Shown: positions 45,564-54,598, counted from the stretch's first letter. The stretch is DNA of 64,000 bases from Prochlorococcus sp. AG-409-P03 (GCA_003215295.1 QCKN01000003.1:1-64000); one strand, 5' to 3'. Numbers and translations: made by a program. Notes: generated by a model from the sequence alone, not told the origin.

Positions 45564-47459
45564 TTAAGCACCACAATCCCCACCTGCAAGTGAGCACATT
45601 TCTCCAGTCTGTACTTCCGACTTTATTTCCTCACCCTTCATATATTTATCTACATTAGTTTGGGTAAGAGGTATAGCCTCTAAAGGCTCATTACCTTTCG
45701 AGCCAGCACGATAAACCGTGAGTCCTTTAAGGTATGGAGCATAGTCCAAAGCGGCTTGAGAAAAGTCCGCAGCTTCCGCAGTATTGGGGAGGTTGATTGT
45801 TTTTGAAATACAGGAGTCGATGTACTTCTGAATCGTCGCCTGTACTTTAATGTGACCATCGGGCGCAACATCATAAGCTCCGACGAAGTTATCAAGCGGG
45901 ACTCCTTTTTCGTAAAACTCTTGGAATAACGGATCGACAACTAATTGCTCCTTCCAAATATTGTTAGTACGGTAACGCCTGTTATACATAGCAGCGAATA
46001 TCGGCTCAATTCCAGAACTAACCCCGTGGAGCATTGAGATAGTACCACAAGGAGGGATAGTAAGCATAACAGCATTTCGAATCCCGTATCGCTTGATAAG
46101 CATTCTGATACGAGCAGGAAGGGTTTTTGCAAAAGATTCATTTAGATACTTTTTGTAATCGAACTCTGCGAATGGGGCTTTGTCCCTTGCGAGGTAAATC
46201 GACATTTTGTACGACTCATCTCGTATGGTAGCAAAGAGTCGATCTAAAAACTCAAGGCACTTTTCACTACCGTACTTAATTCCCAGTTTAATAAGCATAT
46301 AATGTAGACCAGTTACGCCTAATCCAATTCTACGAGATCTCTGCGCGACAGTTCGACACTCCTCAGTAGGGAAATTGTTCACAGTTAGAACATTGTCTAG
46401 GAATCTAATTCCTGTACGAACTGTACGAGCCAATCTTTTCCAGTCAACATCACTACCATCAGCAAGCACCATATTATTGAGATTAATATTAGCGAGGCAG
46501 CAGTTTCCATAGGATGGGAGGGATATTTCCCCACAAGGATTGGTTGAATCAAGGCTTTCAAAATACGACACATTAGTATATTTATTAGCCAAGTCGATGT
46601 TATAGATGCCAGGATCTCCAGATTCTACAGAGTTTTTCCAAATCAGATCCCATAAGTCCCTAGCTTTAATGTCTTTACGACCTTGGCAAGAAAAAGTGTC
46701 TTTCCAGTCTTTCTTATGGAAATTTTCGGCTCGGGCAAGGGCATCTTCTTCATCCATACCTATTACATAGATAAACTCTTCACCGTTACGCAGCATCTCG
46801 TAGGAGTGATATTCTTTATTATTAAAAGAGAAATACCACTCTTCGTCTAGTTCAATCGCTTCCAAGAACCTGTCGGTAATAGCAACAGAGATGTTAAAAT
46901 TATTAAGTTGTCCTTGGTCTAACTTTACAGACAAAAACTCAAGTAAATCAGGGTGGGTAACATTAAGGATACCCATAAGAGCAGTTCTGCGATTCTTACC
47001 AGCACGGACATGTTCACCTACCTCATTAATCATTTGAAGAACGGAAACTGCCCCAGGAGCGGAATTAGCTACGCTACCTATATGATCTCCCTTGGGCCGA
47101 ATTTTAGAAACATTAAAACCTACGCCTCCACCTGCACAGGAGATCCGATACATGTCTTGTACAGTTTTTCCAATGGAGTCCACAGTGTCTTCTGGAATAA
47201 TAACATAGCAATTAAGCAGGTTGTGATTACCACGACTCCTACCAGCACCATAAATGATCCTACCACCTGGGATAAGATCCCCAGAACCGACTGCTTCATA
47301 AAACGCTTTTTCAACTTTTTCTTTGTTTTCATCAATCTCTGCGGAAGCAACAGTTTTAGCTATAACCTTTGCTCTTTCTGCCCATTTAGTTTCGCCAGGA
47401 TAGGCATAACGACTTTCAAAAATTTCCTGACCTAGATCACTTAATACAGCTTTACTCAT
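45564..47459 (-). CDS. nrdJ: class II (B12-dependent) ribonucleotide reductase
   Basis: 631 residues. Reductase core with IIYGAGR, LLNCYVIIPEDTVDSIG, STNPCGEISLPSYGNCCL (active-site Cys and Glu in NPCGE), IPPCGTISMLHGVSSGIEP, and a C-terminal CSLAGGDC pair that would re-reduce the active site. No ATP-cone is seen. Forms the thiyl radical with adenosylcobalamin, so no NrdB is needed. Provides dNTP precursors during infection. The only visible B12-linked partner is the radical SAM enzyme at 30.5-32.0 kb. Confidence 0.9.
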   Translation of the reverse strand: MSKAVLSDLGQEIFESRYAYPGETKWAERAKVIAKTVASAEIDENKEKVEKAFYEAVGSGDLIPGGRIIYGAGRSRGNHNLLNCYVIIPEDTVDSIGKTVQDMYRISCAGGGVGFNVSKIRPKGDHIGSVANSAPGAVSVLQMINEVGEHVRAGKNRRTALMGILNVTHPDLLEFLSVKLDQGQLNNFNISVAITDRFLEAIELDEEWYFSFNNKEYHSYEMLRNGEEFIYVIGMDEEDALARAENFHKKDWKDTFSCQGRKDIKARDLWDLIWKNSVESGDPGIYNIDLANKYTNVSYFESLDSTNPCGEISLPSYGNCCLANINLNNMVLADGSDVDWKRLARTVRTGIRFLDNVLTVNNFPTEECRTVAQRSRRIGLGVTGLHYMLIKLGIKYGSEKCLEFLDRLFATIRDESYKMSIYLARDKAPFAEFDYKKYLNESFAKTLPARIRMLIKRYGIRNAVMLTIPPCGTISMLHGVSSGIEPIFAAMYNRRYRTNNIWKEQLVVDPLFQEFYEKGVPLDNFVGAYDVAPDGHIKVQATIQKYIDSCISKTINLPNTAEAADFSQAALDYAPYLKGLTVYRAGSKGNEPLEAIPLTQTNVDKYMKGEEIKSEVQTGEMCSLAGGDCGA

Positions 47460-49039
47460 TTTCTTCCTTTGATGTAAGACACACCTTTCTTTTTTGCAAC
47501 AGTAATTTTCTTAGAGGAATATAATAGGGACTTTAGATGACTATTGTGAGTGATAACAAAAACTTTTTTATTTGCCTTAATCTCTTGAAGTAGCCCGTAC
47601 AATCCTGTTATACCTTCTTCATCCAAATTCTCAGCTATTTCATCGAAAAATAGTAAATTTGGTTGTGTTTTGTCCGTTAAAAGTAAAAGATCTTTAAGGG
47701 AAAGCGTGACTGCTAAATTAACCTTTCGTCGTTCGCCTCCTGACAATGATATATATTGCACTCGTTGTCCGTTAGTATGAATTTCTTCGATTAATTCTTC
47801 GTTAAATTTTAACATATACTTTGAATTAGTTAAGAATGATAGGTAATAATTGATCCTATCATTCAAATAGTCTAATACATTTTTAATTATATACTTAATT
47901 ATACCCTGCTGGGAGAAAGCCTTTTCCCAGAAACGCATAACCTCATATTTCACTTTGTTATTAGCTTTTACCTCATTAGATAGGGTAATTTTGGAAGTTA
48001 ATGAATCCTTAATCTCTTGGTAATTTGTCCCGTCCCTACATAAGTCTCTATACTGTAAGAATTTGTTGTATTCGGAAGAACTAAACTTTATTTCAGGAAT
48101 GTCATTCTTAATTACTTTTAAGTCTTGCTCTAAAGAACCAATGTCCGAAATTAAATTTTCTATTTCAGAGAGTATCTTATTGTCAGTCCTGCTAACTAGT
48201 ACCTGACTACATTTCGAACAAGTCCTATCCTCGATAGGTATTTGTAGTTCTTTTTCTAGTCCTTCAACCCTATCTGATAGGCTATCAATTTCATTAGACT
48301 TTCTAGAAGCCTGATATGTTAGCTTCGACTTAAGCTGCTCGGTTTCTACAATTTCCGATAGGGTTAGATCAAGCGGGTAACCTTCATACTTCACAAACTC
48401 TTTTTTAGCGGAGTTGATGTAATTAATCTTTTTATCAATTCCTTGGATAGTCTTTTCATGCTCGGAGACAATTGCGTCCTGCTCTTTCATCTCTTGATAG
48501 AACCCTGCCTTGTGATTCTTTATCCTGTCTCGCATAATAAAGATCTCATCGAGAGCAAGAAAGTGTTTAATGATGTTTCGTTTATCTTCGGCAGAACAGT
48601 CCAAAAAGTTTAAATCATTGGACTGACCAAAAAACATAGAGGCTAATAAAACCTTATAATTTGTTTTATATCGCTCATCAATTAGAGCTTGAGTATCGAA
48701 TATCGTATGCTGTGTTTTGTCCTCTCCGTCGATAAAAAGCTTCAGTTTTGTCGGCTTTTTTTGCCGTAAAATACGAACCCCGTCATCTAGAAATACCTCT
48801 ACTTGGCATTTCTTTTTCTCTTGATTGTTGACCAAGGCTTCGTCAGTGCTCTTTCTAATGGTTTTGCCTGTCAAACCAAAATAAATTGATTCAATTAGTA
48901 CACTTTTGCCAGCGCCATTAGAGCCTTTAGTATCGTAATTATAACCATCAATAAGAACGATGCCTTGTGATTTGGAAAAGTTTAAAGTAGCATTCTTAAA
49001 AGAATAAAAGTTCTGAATTCTTACTTTCTTAATGTTCAT
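47456..49039 (-). CDS. SbcC/gp46-like recombination nuclease subunit
   Basis: 527 residues, SMC-like: Walker A GSNGAGKS (39-46), coiled coils on either side of a zinc hook CSKC (274-277), ABC signature LSGGERRKV and LLFFDEIAENLD Walker B. With the SbcD-like partner it resects DNA ends for recombination-dependent replication. Ten-base overlap with the SbcD-like gene upstream. Confidence 0.85.
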   Translation of the reverse strand: MNIKKVRIQNFYSFKNATLNFSKSQGIVLIDGYNYDTKGSNGAGKSVLIESIYFGLTGKTIRKSTDEALVNNQEKKKCQVEVFLDDGVRILRQKKPTKLKLFIDGEDKTQHTIFDTQALIDERYKTNYKVLLASMFFGQSNDLNFLDCSAEDKRNIIKHFLALDEIFIMRDRIKNHKAGFYQEMKEQDAIVSEHEKTIQGIDKKINYINSAKKEFVKYEGYPLDLTLSEIVETEQLKSKLTYQASRKSNEIDSLSDRVEGLEKELQIPIEDRTCSKCSQVLVSRTDNKILSEIENLISDIGSLEQDLKVIKNDIPEIKFSSSEYNKFLQYRDLCRDGTNYQEIKDSLTSKITLSNEVKANNKVKYEVMRFWEKAFSQQGIIKYIIKNVLDYLNDRINYYLSFLTNSKYMLKFNEELIEEIHTNGQRVQYISLSGGERRKVNLAVTLSLKDLLLLTDKTQPNLLFFDEIAENLDEEGITGLYGLLQEIKANKKVFVITHNSHLKSLLYSSKKITVAKKKGVSYIKGRK

Positions 49040-50015
49040 CTCGAATTAGTCGAAGCCCCTCCAAAATATCCTCCTTAGGTAAATCAGTATGGGCAGCATC
49101 AATATAATCTTCTAAAATCACTTCATTCAAGGTAAACAGGTCTCGCTTAGGTTTGTAATCAGAAAGCATCTCTTCATCGAAAGCAGGTTTGAACTTAAAC
49201 TCTACAGAAGCAACATCTAGCCCATCTGTGACTGGTTGTGTTTCTCCAGAGGATAGGTTAACCCGTAAAAGAGTATAGTAATCAGGATTATTGATATCAT
49301 CTAGACAAAACTCTATTTCAGACTTATCTACAACAAGATACCTAGGCCCAAAAGTTACCTCATGGTACTTTGTTTCGCCATCCTCTATAGTTGCGTAATA
49401 GTTTACTTTCCGACTTTCTCCAAAGTTAGTACTATACGGAGTTCCTAAGATTGTTACTAATTCTGATTGTTTGAATCTATGAATATGCCCCAAATAAGTG
49501 CGGTTCCTAAAAGTAGCAAGAGTAATCCCGAAATCAGCATCACCAACGGAGTTAAGGCAACCGTCGTAACCAAAATGCCCAAAGACGCTATGATCTTTTG
49601 GGACAGTGAGTAGAATGTTTTTAATCCTGTCTTGATCTTCGTAGTGTGGGATGTAGGTTCGTTTTTTATCATAATCATGGGTAGTCTGTGTAACAACTTG
49701 TACATTGTCTGATTCGAATAGGGATAATATTGTTAACCCATCATCGGATCTATTATCACTATCATGATTCCCTCGAATCAAAACCATAGGACAATGCAAA
49801 CTTATGGTTTTGATTATATCGTGGAGCGCGGAGAGGACCACTGGTTGGGGTCGCCTAACCATTACGAGGTCTCCCATTATTATAACCTCGTCAGGTTTTT
49901 CCTTCTCGAATATTTTTAAAATACATTCTTTCTGTGCGTCCAGTAACCCTACAGGCTTATGTGTTAAATGTAAATCAGTCAGTAATAATGTTTTCAAACT
50001 CAACCTCTTTTCCAT
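49029..50015 (-). CDS. SbcD/gp47-like nuclease subunit
   Basis: 328 residues from ATG 50015. Calcineurin-type metallophosphoesterase motifs: LLTDLHLTHK, IIMGDLV, LIRGNHDSDN, GHFG and GHIHR. Dimerises with the SbcC-like protein. Overlaps the polymerase C-terminal gene by 41 bases. Confidence 0.85.
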   Translation of the reverse strand: MEKRLSLKTLLLTDLHLTHKPVGLLDAQKECILKIFEKEKPDEVIIMGDLVMVRRPQPVVLSALHDIIKTISLHCPMVLIRGNHDSDNRSDDGLTILSLFESDNVQVVTQTTHDYDKKRTYIPHYEDQDRIKNILLTVPKDHSVFGHFGYDGCLNSVGDADFGITLATFRNRTYLGHIHRFKQSELVTILGTPYSTNFGESRKVNYYATIEDGETKYHEVTFGPRYLVVDKSEIEFCLDDINNPDYYTLLRVNLSSGETQPVTDGLDVASVEFKFKPAFDEEMLSDYKPKRDLFTLNEVILEDYIDAAHTDLPKEDILEGLRLIRDEH

Positions 50016-51060
50016 CGCCAAAGCTAGTTCCCACTTCAACATCTATATTTAGGGGTACGGCAAACTCGATACCGAATAGCTTCTTAATAGTCGGATAATT
50101 AACCAACTCATCATGTATGATTGAAAGAACAATATCCAACTCATCTTTGGGACACACTACCTCCACACTATCATGAACAGTTGCAACAGGTTTAGCTTTT
50201 AAATTATTCTCCTTAAACCTCCTAGCAACACCTAATAAACCACAAAGAAGAATGTCAGACGCTGTACTTTGGATAGTAAAGTTTAGGCCCTGCCTTAGGG
50301 CTCTGTTGACAACCGACCTGTCACGGGAGTAAACATCGGGTAAGTTTCTTCTCCTACCAAAGATAGAATATGCGTAGCCATTTTCCCGTATAAATTCATT
50401 TACATGGTCCATGTATCTAAAAACTCCAGGGTAGACCCTTTGATAGTTCTTAATTATCTTCTCCGCTCTATCCATAGGTATGGACATTGTTTCAGCTAAA
50501 TTGAACGCGCCTCCTCCATAAACAATTAAGAAGGAAACAGTCTTTGCAATCTGTCGCTCCCGTTTCGAAATATCATCCTTCCCGAACAGTAGCTTTGCCG
50601 TGTATGTATGCAGGTCTGCGCCAGAATTGAATGCATGCTGCATACTTTTCTCTTTAGCCACATGAGCAAGAACTCGCAACTCCATGGCAGCATAATCTAC
50701 AGTTACAAAATGGCAGTCATGGCTTGCGGTGAACATGCTTCGAATGTTTGTATCAGTATCACGGGGAAGAGTATGGAAAGAAACACCCATAGGCTTCTGA
50801 GCATTATACGCAGCACAAGATAGCCTACCCGTTGCAGTGCCATCAAGTCTGTAGTCTACATAGACCTTGCTCCTTCCATTGTAATCAATGGCTTTCTTCG
50901 TACCTAAGATATAAGTCTTCTGTAGTTTCTGAATCTTTCTAAGACTTAATAGGTCAGAAATAAATTTTGAAGCAGACCGAAGATCCTCAGTTGATTTATC
51001 CTTGATGACCCTCTTACTGATCTTCTTTCCTTCTTCTCTGTATTGCCACTTTGAACTCAT
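49975..51060 (-). CDS. family-A DNA polymerase, palm/fingers piece
   Basis: 361 residues. DGTATGRLSC (73-82), motif A VDYAAMELRV (121-130, D122), motif B RQIAKTVSFLIVYGG (169-183, with R, K and Y), and motif C TVHDSVEV (294-301, H296/D297) give a complete polymerase active site, but the thumb and exonuclease are encoded by separate genes upstream. ATG 51060 overlaps the thumb-gene stop (ATGA), so the pieces are co-translated. Presumably assembles non-covalently. Confidence 0.9.
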   Translation of the reverse strand: MSSKWQYREEGKKISKRVIKDKSTEDLRSASKFISDLLSLRKIQKLQKTYILGTKKAIDYNGRSKVYVDYRLDGTATGRLSCAAYNAQKPMGVSFHTLPRDTDTNIRSMFTASHDCHFVTVDYAAMELRVLAHVAKEKSMQHAFNSGADLHTYTAKLLFGKDDISKRERQIAKTVSFLIVYGGGAFNLAETMSIPMDRAEKIIKNYQRVYPGVFRYMDHVNEFIRENGYAYSIFGRRRNLPDVYSRDRSVVNRALRQGLNFTIQSTASDILLCGLLGVARRFKENNLKAKPVATVHDSVEVVCPKDELDIVLSIIHDELVNYPTIKKLFGIEFAVPLNIDVEVGTSFGDGKEVEFENIITD

Positions 51061-51536
51061 GATCTTCTACTTAATTCAGAGTTAATTTGTTCGAGTAATA
51101 GCTTAAGGGTTGGAGCAGAGACTGAAGGTTTTCCACTCCCAGTCTTGTCAGGAGGGTAAAGCTCAAAACCCCCCTCTCGGGTATAAAATATTTCAGTTAA
51201 ATCATTATTAGATGCAAGGTTGTCTGTGTTTACCACCTGTGAATAAGAATATAAATCGTCCTCTTGGTTCACAATAAGGTTAGACAACTCCCTATCTAAT
51301 TCCTTTAGCTTTGCTTCGCTAACCTGCAACCCCTCGTACTCCATGTCAGAAAAAACATCTAACGCTTCGGGCAAAATTTGCTCAACGAAAGTTAAGCACC
51401 CATTTTCCTCTAACTTGTTTGACACGATATCGAAAAGTTTCAAAGTAAAATAGGCATCAGCCGCATTGCCCTCGCAGCAATCTGCCAAAGACATCGAAGA
51501 CCAATCGAAAGTTTTAGGGTTTGTTACGGTTAGCAT
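51057..51536 (-). CDS. DNA polymerase piece: exonuclease III motif plus thumb
   Basis: 159 residues. ADCCEGNAADAYFTLKLFD (about 18-36) is the Exo III region of a 3'-5' exonuclease (D27), and FSDMEYEGLQVSEAKLKEL then SGKPSVSAPTLKLLLEQ are the pol A thumb and tip. It therefore joins the gap between the exonuclease piece and the palm piece. The exonuclease fold is broken between Exo II (in 51987-53000) and Exo III (here). Confidence 0.8.
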   Translation of the reverse strand: MLTVTNPKTFDWSSMSLADCCEGNAADAYFTLKLFDIVSNKLEENGCLTFVEQILPEALDVFSDMEYEGLQVSEAKLKELDRELSNLIVNQEDDLYSYSQVVNTDNLASNNDLTEIFYTREGGFELYPPDKTGSGKPSVSAPTLKLLLEQINSELSRRS

Positions 51537-51580
51537 GGCTACATATTACAGGGGCAAGAGCCCAATTATAGGTTGAGATT

Positions 51581-52009
51581 ATGATTAAATTATCCGAAAG
51601 ATTAAGCCCTATCCAGCAACAAAGGTCTAGAACAAAAATTCAAACAGCTTTAGCAAGGCGTGGAAATATAGATAGAGGGCATGGTATTGCACCTGTTACT
51701 CAACGAACAGCTAAAAGAGAATTGCAAAGAAAAGCATCTAGACAAGGTTCAATTCAAAGAGTCGCGTCACAGCAAAAAAAATACGGACAGCAAATTGCGT
51801 CAAGAAGTTTAGGCATTACCTCATACAATAAACTTTTTGAGATGATGGTAGCTGATAATCCAAAAAAAGAAACTCGCGCAGTACAACGAGCAAGACTCCG
51901 TAATAAAGAAGCAGGAAGCATGTTAACCAGACCTAACCAAAGAAGATTAACAATGTTAAAAGCAGCTTTAAAAAATTTGTTATTTTCTAAAGACTCTCCA
52001 ACTCCGTAG
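51581..52009 (+). CDS. basic protein inserted opposite in the polymerase gene
   Basis: 142 residues, very rich in Arg, Gln and Lys, helical (TAKRELQRKASRQGSIQRVASQQKK in part). On the plus strand within the ~450 bases that separate two polymerase pieces; its last 23 bases overlap the exonuclease gene's end. Possibly a DNA-binding or packaged protein. It lacks LAGLIDADG, HNH or GIY-YIG motifs, so a homing nuclease is not indicated. Confidence 0.65.
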   Translation: MIKLSERLSPIQQQRSRTKIQTALARRGNIDRGHGIAPVTQRTAKRELQRKASRQGSIQRVASQQKKYGQQIASRSLGITSYNKLFEMMVADNPKKETRAVQRARLRNKEAGSMLTRPNQRRLTMLKAALKNLLFSKDSPTP

Positions 52010-53000
52010 GAAAGTATAACTTCACCAAATCCATCAAGCTCTTAGGTAGGTTCTCATCCAAGAAGTGATGCATAATCTTAGTATCCCACACATTCTTAGT
52101 GTAAATTCCGTAATTAATCAGGAATTTTAGATCAAACTTAGCATTGTGAAATACCTTCTTGTTCTTTGGGTTCTCTAGTATGGCTCTGAGATTTCTCCAC
52201 ATCTTCTCATAGTGGGACTCCCCCTTCCTGAATGGTGAGTCCTTATGGTCGCAAGGGATTACCCAGTTCGTCTCTCTGGATGAGATGGCTATTGTTTGGA
52301 TGCTATCTTTAAGGAAGTTAAGACCAGTAGTTTCTATGTCCATTGCCAAAGTCTCTTCAGTATCCTTAAGATCATATGCCAGCTTAATTACTTCCTGAAT
52401 GTCAGTTAGGACTTTGTATTGGAGCTTCCCTTCATGTTTCTTTTCGAGGACATACTTTTCATACGCATTCCTAATGTCGGTTTCGAAGAGAATCCTATGC
52501 CGAGGTTCTTTAACCACAGAATAAGGATGAAAGATAGGAACAACAACACAAGAATGTCCTTCATCAGTTGTATAATCATAAGATCTTCCCCTTTTATCAG
52601 TGATGCCACTTTTTTTAATTAGCATCTTCATTGCAAGGTTTCCACAGGTAAATACTAATATAGGCTTTACCCTCTGTATCGTTAAGTCTAAGTGCTGTCT
52701 ACAGAGCTTCATGTTATCTGGAGACATATCAGCCTCCTTCACAGAAGGGCACTTAACAGACGCAGAAAAAGAAGCATCATGATCAAAGCAATCACTAATT
52801 AACTCCTTCTCCTGCTTAGAAAAGGCCATCGACTTCCCGAACCTGTGGTAAAAAGAATCAGATAAAAACAAAACATCGTTTCTATCCAACGAATCATAAT
52901 CTGTGATACTATAATTCGGCTTTTCTTTATCTAAAATCGTGCAACCAGCGCATAAATCGTTGGTATTAGTAGAGTTATATAAACTATAGAGATTACGCAT
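51987..53000 (-). CDS. DNA polymerase piece: UDG-like domain plus 3'-5' exonuclease
   Basis: 337 residues. Residues 1-190 resemble a 4Fe-4S-type uracil-DNA glycosylase (Cys 17, 20, 84 and 100; VFTCGNLAMKML; IFHPY) as in SPO1-type polymerases, probably without activity since the usual GEAPG is absent. Then Exo I MDIETTGLNF (220-229) and Exo II HNAKFDLKF (285-293). It stops shortly after DLVKLYFPTELESL, before Exo III. Promoter and start discussed at the palindrome 53000-53014. Confidence 0.8.
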   Translation of the reverse strand: MRNLYSLYNSTNTNDLCAGCTILDKEKPNYSITDYDSLDRNDVLFLSDSFYHRFGKSMAFSKQEKELISDCFDHDASFSASVKCPSVKEADMSPDNMKLCRQHLDLTIQRVKPILVFTCGNLAMKMLIKKSGITDKRGRSYDYTTDEGHSCVVVPIFHPYSVVKEPRHRILFETDIRNAYEKYVLEKKHEGKLQYKVLTDIQEVIKLAYDLKDTEETLAMDIETTGLNFLKDSIQTIAISSRETNWVIPCDHKDSPFRKGESHYEKMWRNLRAILENPKNKKVFHNAKFDLKFLINYGIYTKNVWDTKIMHHFLDENLPKSLMDLVKLYFPTELESL

Positions 53001-53014
53001 ACTATGATATAGTA
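53000..53014. promoter_or_regulatory. palindrome shared by divergent start codons
   Basis: TACTATGATATAGTA is a perfect inverted repeat filling the entire space between the minus-strand ATG (polymerase) and the plus-strand ATG of the sigma factor. It contains TATGAT six bases before the plus ATG and a mirror-image box before the minus ATG, so both mRNAs could be leaderless and share one control site. Confidence 0.6.
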
Positions 53015-53359
53015 ATGAAAACCCATTATATAGACAACAAACGCTTCGAAGAGCTAATTAAAGCTTATCAGGAAGACCCTGGCGAAAGTGAAGATGAACT
53101 ATTTGCTATGTTCGATATCCTTATCGGAAACATAATTAATTCATTTTCATTTAAGCTGGACTTCGATGATGCGAAGCAGGAATGTTTTCTAATAATATTA
53201 AAAACATTAAAAAACTTCAAAAAAGAAAACGGAAGTGCATTCAATTACTTCACAACTATTATACTAAACAATTTGAAGCTTTTGTACACAAAGGATAAAA
53301 AATATACAGAGAAGATCAACAATTACATTGATCTAAAAAAAGATCTACTCGATCCCTAA
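53015..53359 (+). CDS. gp55-like late sigma factor
   Basis: 114 residues of the compact T4 gp55 type: FEELIKAYQ, FDILIGNIINSFSFKLDFDDAKQECFLIILK (sigma region 2.1-2.2 with DDAKQECF, split here) and NGSAFNYFTTIILNNLKLLY (region 2.3-2.4). It would direct host RNA polymerase to late promoters, with no region 4. One of few plus-strand genes here. No Shine-Dalgarno; starts right after the palindrome. Confidence 0.8.
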   Translation: MKTHYIDNKRFEELIKAYQEDPGESEDELFAMFDILIGNIINSFSFKLDFDDAKQECFLIILKTLKNFKKENGSAFNYFTTIILNNLKLLYTKDKKYTEKINNYIDLKKDLLDP

Positions 53360-53695
53360 AGTCTCATATATTTTCGGTAAGTAGTCTTCCGTATACACCC
53401 TATGCTTATCTATTTTTACAAGCTGGGGGACTTTGTTTGTTTTGTATATAACAAAAGAGTGGGGCATATTGTAACTATCTACAATATACAAAGGGTACTT
53501 CCTTGATGAGTTAATTTCCTGTTTCTTTAGGGAATCAACGAGTTCGGTGCTGTAATCGTCCCATAAAGAAACGAATAGAATTCTAAGTTTCTTAGGCTCT
53601 TTCTTATGGGCCTTTAGAATTTTGTTAAGGTCATTTTCCTTTCTCAGGAATGTCAGGTAATAGTCTGACTTAATTTTCTTAGTCTTAGTTCTCAT
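53345..53695 (-). CDS. thioredoxin-fold-like protein
   Basis: 116 residues. LRILFVSLWDDYSTELV, SRKYPLYIVDSYNMPHSFVI and VPQLVKIDKHRVYT follow the beta-alpha-beta order of thioredoxins, with VP at the cis-Pro position, but the CxxC is replaced by WDDYS, so it lacks the redox pair. May be a structural or binding derivative. Tail overlaps the sigma gene end on the other strand. Confidence 0.5.
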   Translation of the reverse strand: MRTKTKKIKSDYYLTFLRKENDLNKILKAHKKEPKKLRILFVSLWDDYSTELVDSLKKQEINSSRKYPLYIVDSYNMPHSFVIYKTNKVPQLVKIDKHRVYTEDYLPKIYETLGIE

Positions 53696-54041
53696 CATTT
53701 TCATCTGCTTTTGCAGAATCAGCGACCATTTCTTCAACAGAATCATAACCTGCATCTTCTCGCAGTGACTCTAAATCAATGTTATGTTCTTCCGCGTGTT
53801 TCTCTACAGCGTTCATTAACTTAGACTCCATAGTTTCCAAACCCATTTTGAAGATACTTTTAAGGAAGTCTTCATCGGAAATTTCGTCAGGCTTTACAAC
53901 CTCAGCGAAATTTTTAAACGCTTGAGCTTCTATCTGATTTAGTTTAATTTGTAGTTTCATTCGAGATCTCGTCCTCTCTTTTAATTTGATTGACCAATTG
54001 GATAAATTGATATCTATCGCTACTTCTTTTGTTTTATCCAT
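53685..54041 (-). CDS. small acidic-tailed helical protein
   Basis: 118 residues from ATG 54041 (AGGA seven to eight bases upstream): short strand, helical core (IEAQAFKNFAEVVKPDEISDED) and an acidic C-terminus (AKADENDEN). No family recognised. Its start and the plus-strand promoter for 54071 are back to back. Confidence 0.55.
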   Translation of the reverse strand: MDKTKEVAIDINLSNWSIKLKERTRSRMKLQIKLNQIEAQAFKNFAEVVKPDEISDEDFLKSIFKMGLETMESKLMNAVEKHAEEHNIDLESLREDAGYDSVEEMVADSAKADENDEN

Positions 54042-54059
54042 TGCTGGTTCCTGTCGGTG

Positions 54060-54065
54060 TATAAT
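54060..54065 (+). promoter_or_regulatory. -10 box of the 54071 gene
   Basis: TATAAT five bases before ATG 54071, no Shine-Dalgarno and no clear -35: another leaderless-type start. Confidence 0.55.
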
Positions 54066-54070
54066 AGTGT

Positions 54071-54598
54071 ATGAAAGATAATTTTGATGTAGCAAAACTA
54101 ACAAAAACTAAAAAACCTAAAAAGGTTAACAGCAGGAATAAGGGGCATTCTTTTGAGCGAAAGATAGCAACAATGCTAAATAATAAATTCGACACAAAAG
54201 AGTTTAGCCGCTCTCCTGGCTCTGGTGCGTTTGCCACAACCCATAATATCCCAGATCACCTAAAAATCTATGGAGATTTAATAACTCCTAAAGATTTTAA
54301 ATTCTGTATTGAATGTAAAAAAGGATATAACAAAGAGAATATATATAGTCTATTTAATAAGAGATCAGAGCTATGGAAATTTATAGATCAATGCGAAAAA
54401 GATTCTAAACAATGTAACAAAGAGCCCTTAATAATATTTCAACAAGATAGGCAGAAAATATTAGCTATTGTACGCTCTAATACATTTAATATTGATATAA
54501 AAAAAATAGATCTAACTAGAAAGAGTAATAAAGAATATAATAATTATTCTATGTATCTACTAGAAGATCTATTATTAAACGATGATATTTGGATCTAA
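54071..54598 (+). CDS. PD-(D/E)XK nuclease, resolvase-like
   Basis: 175 residues. NSRNKGHSFERKIATML (helix with Glu), FSRSPGSGAF, GDLITPKDFKFCIECKKGY (D...ECK: the PD-(D/E)XK site) are typical of small phage Holliday-junction resolvase or Vsr/RecB-like nucleases. It probably trims or resolves branched DNA before packaging. It lies divergently from the minus-strand operon. Confidence 0.7.
   Translation: MKDNFDVAKLTKTKKPKKVNSRNKGHSFERKIATMLNNKFDTKEFSRSPGSGAFATTHNIPDHLKIYGDLITPKDFKFCIECKKGYNKENIYSLFNKRSELWKFIDQCEKDSKQCNKEPLIIFQQDRQKILAIVRSNTFNIDIKKIDLTRKSNKEYNNYSMYLLEDLLLNDDIWI

Noticed and set aside
51581-52009. Homing endonuclease in the polymerase break
   Set aside because: No LAGLIDADG, GIY-YIG, HNH or PD-(D/E)XK pattern is visible in the basic protein.
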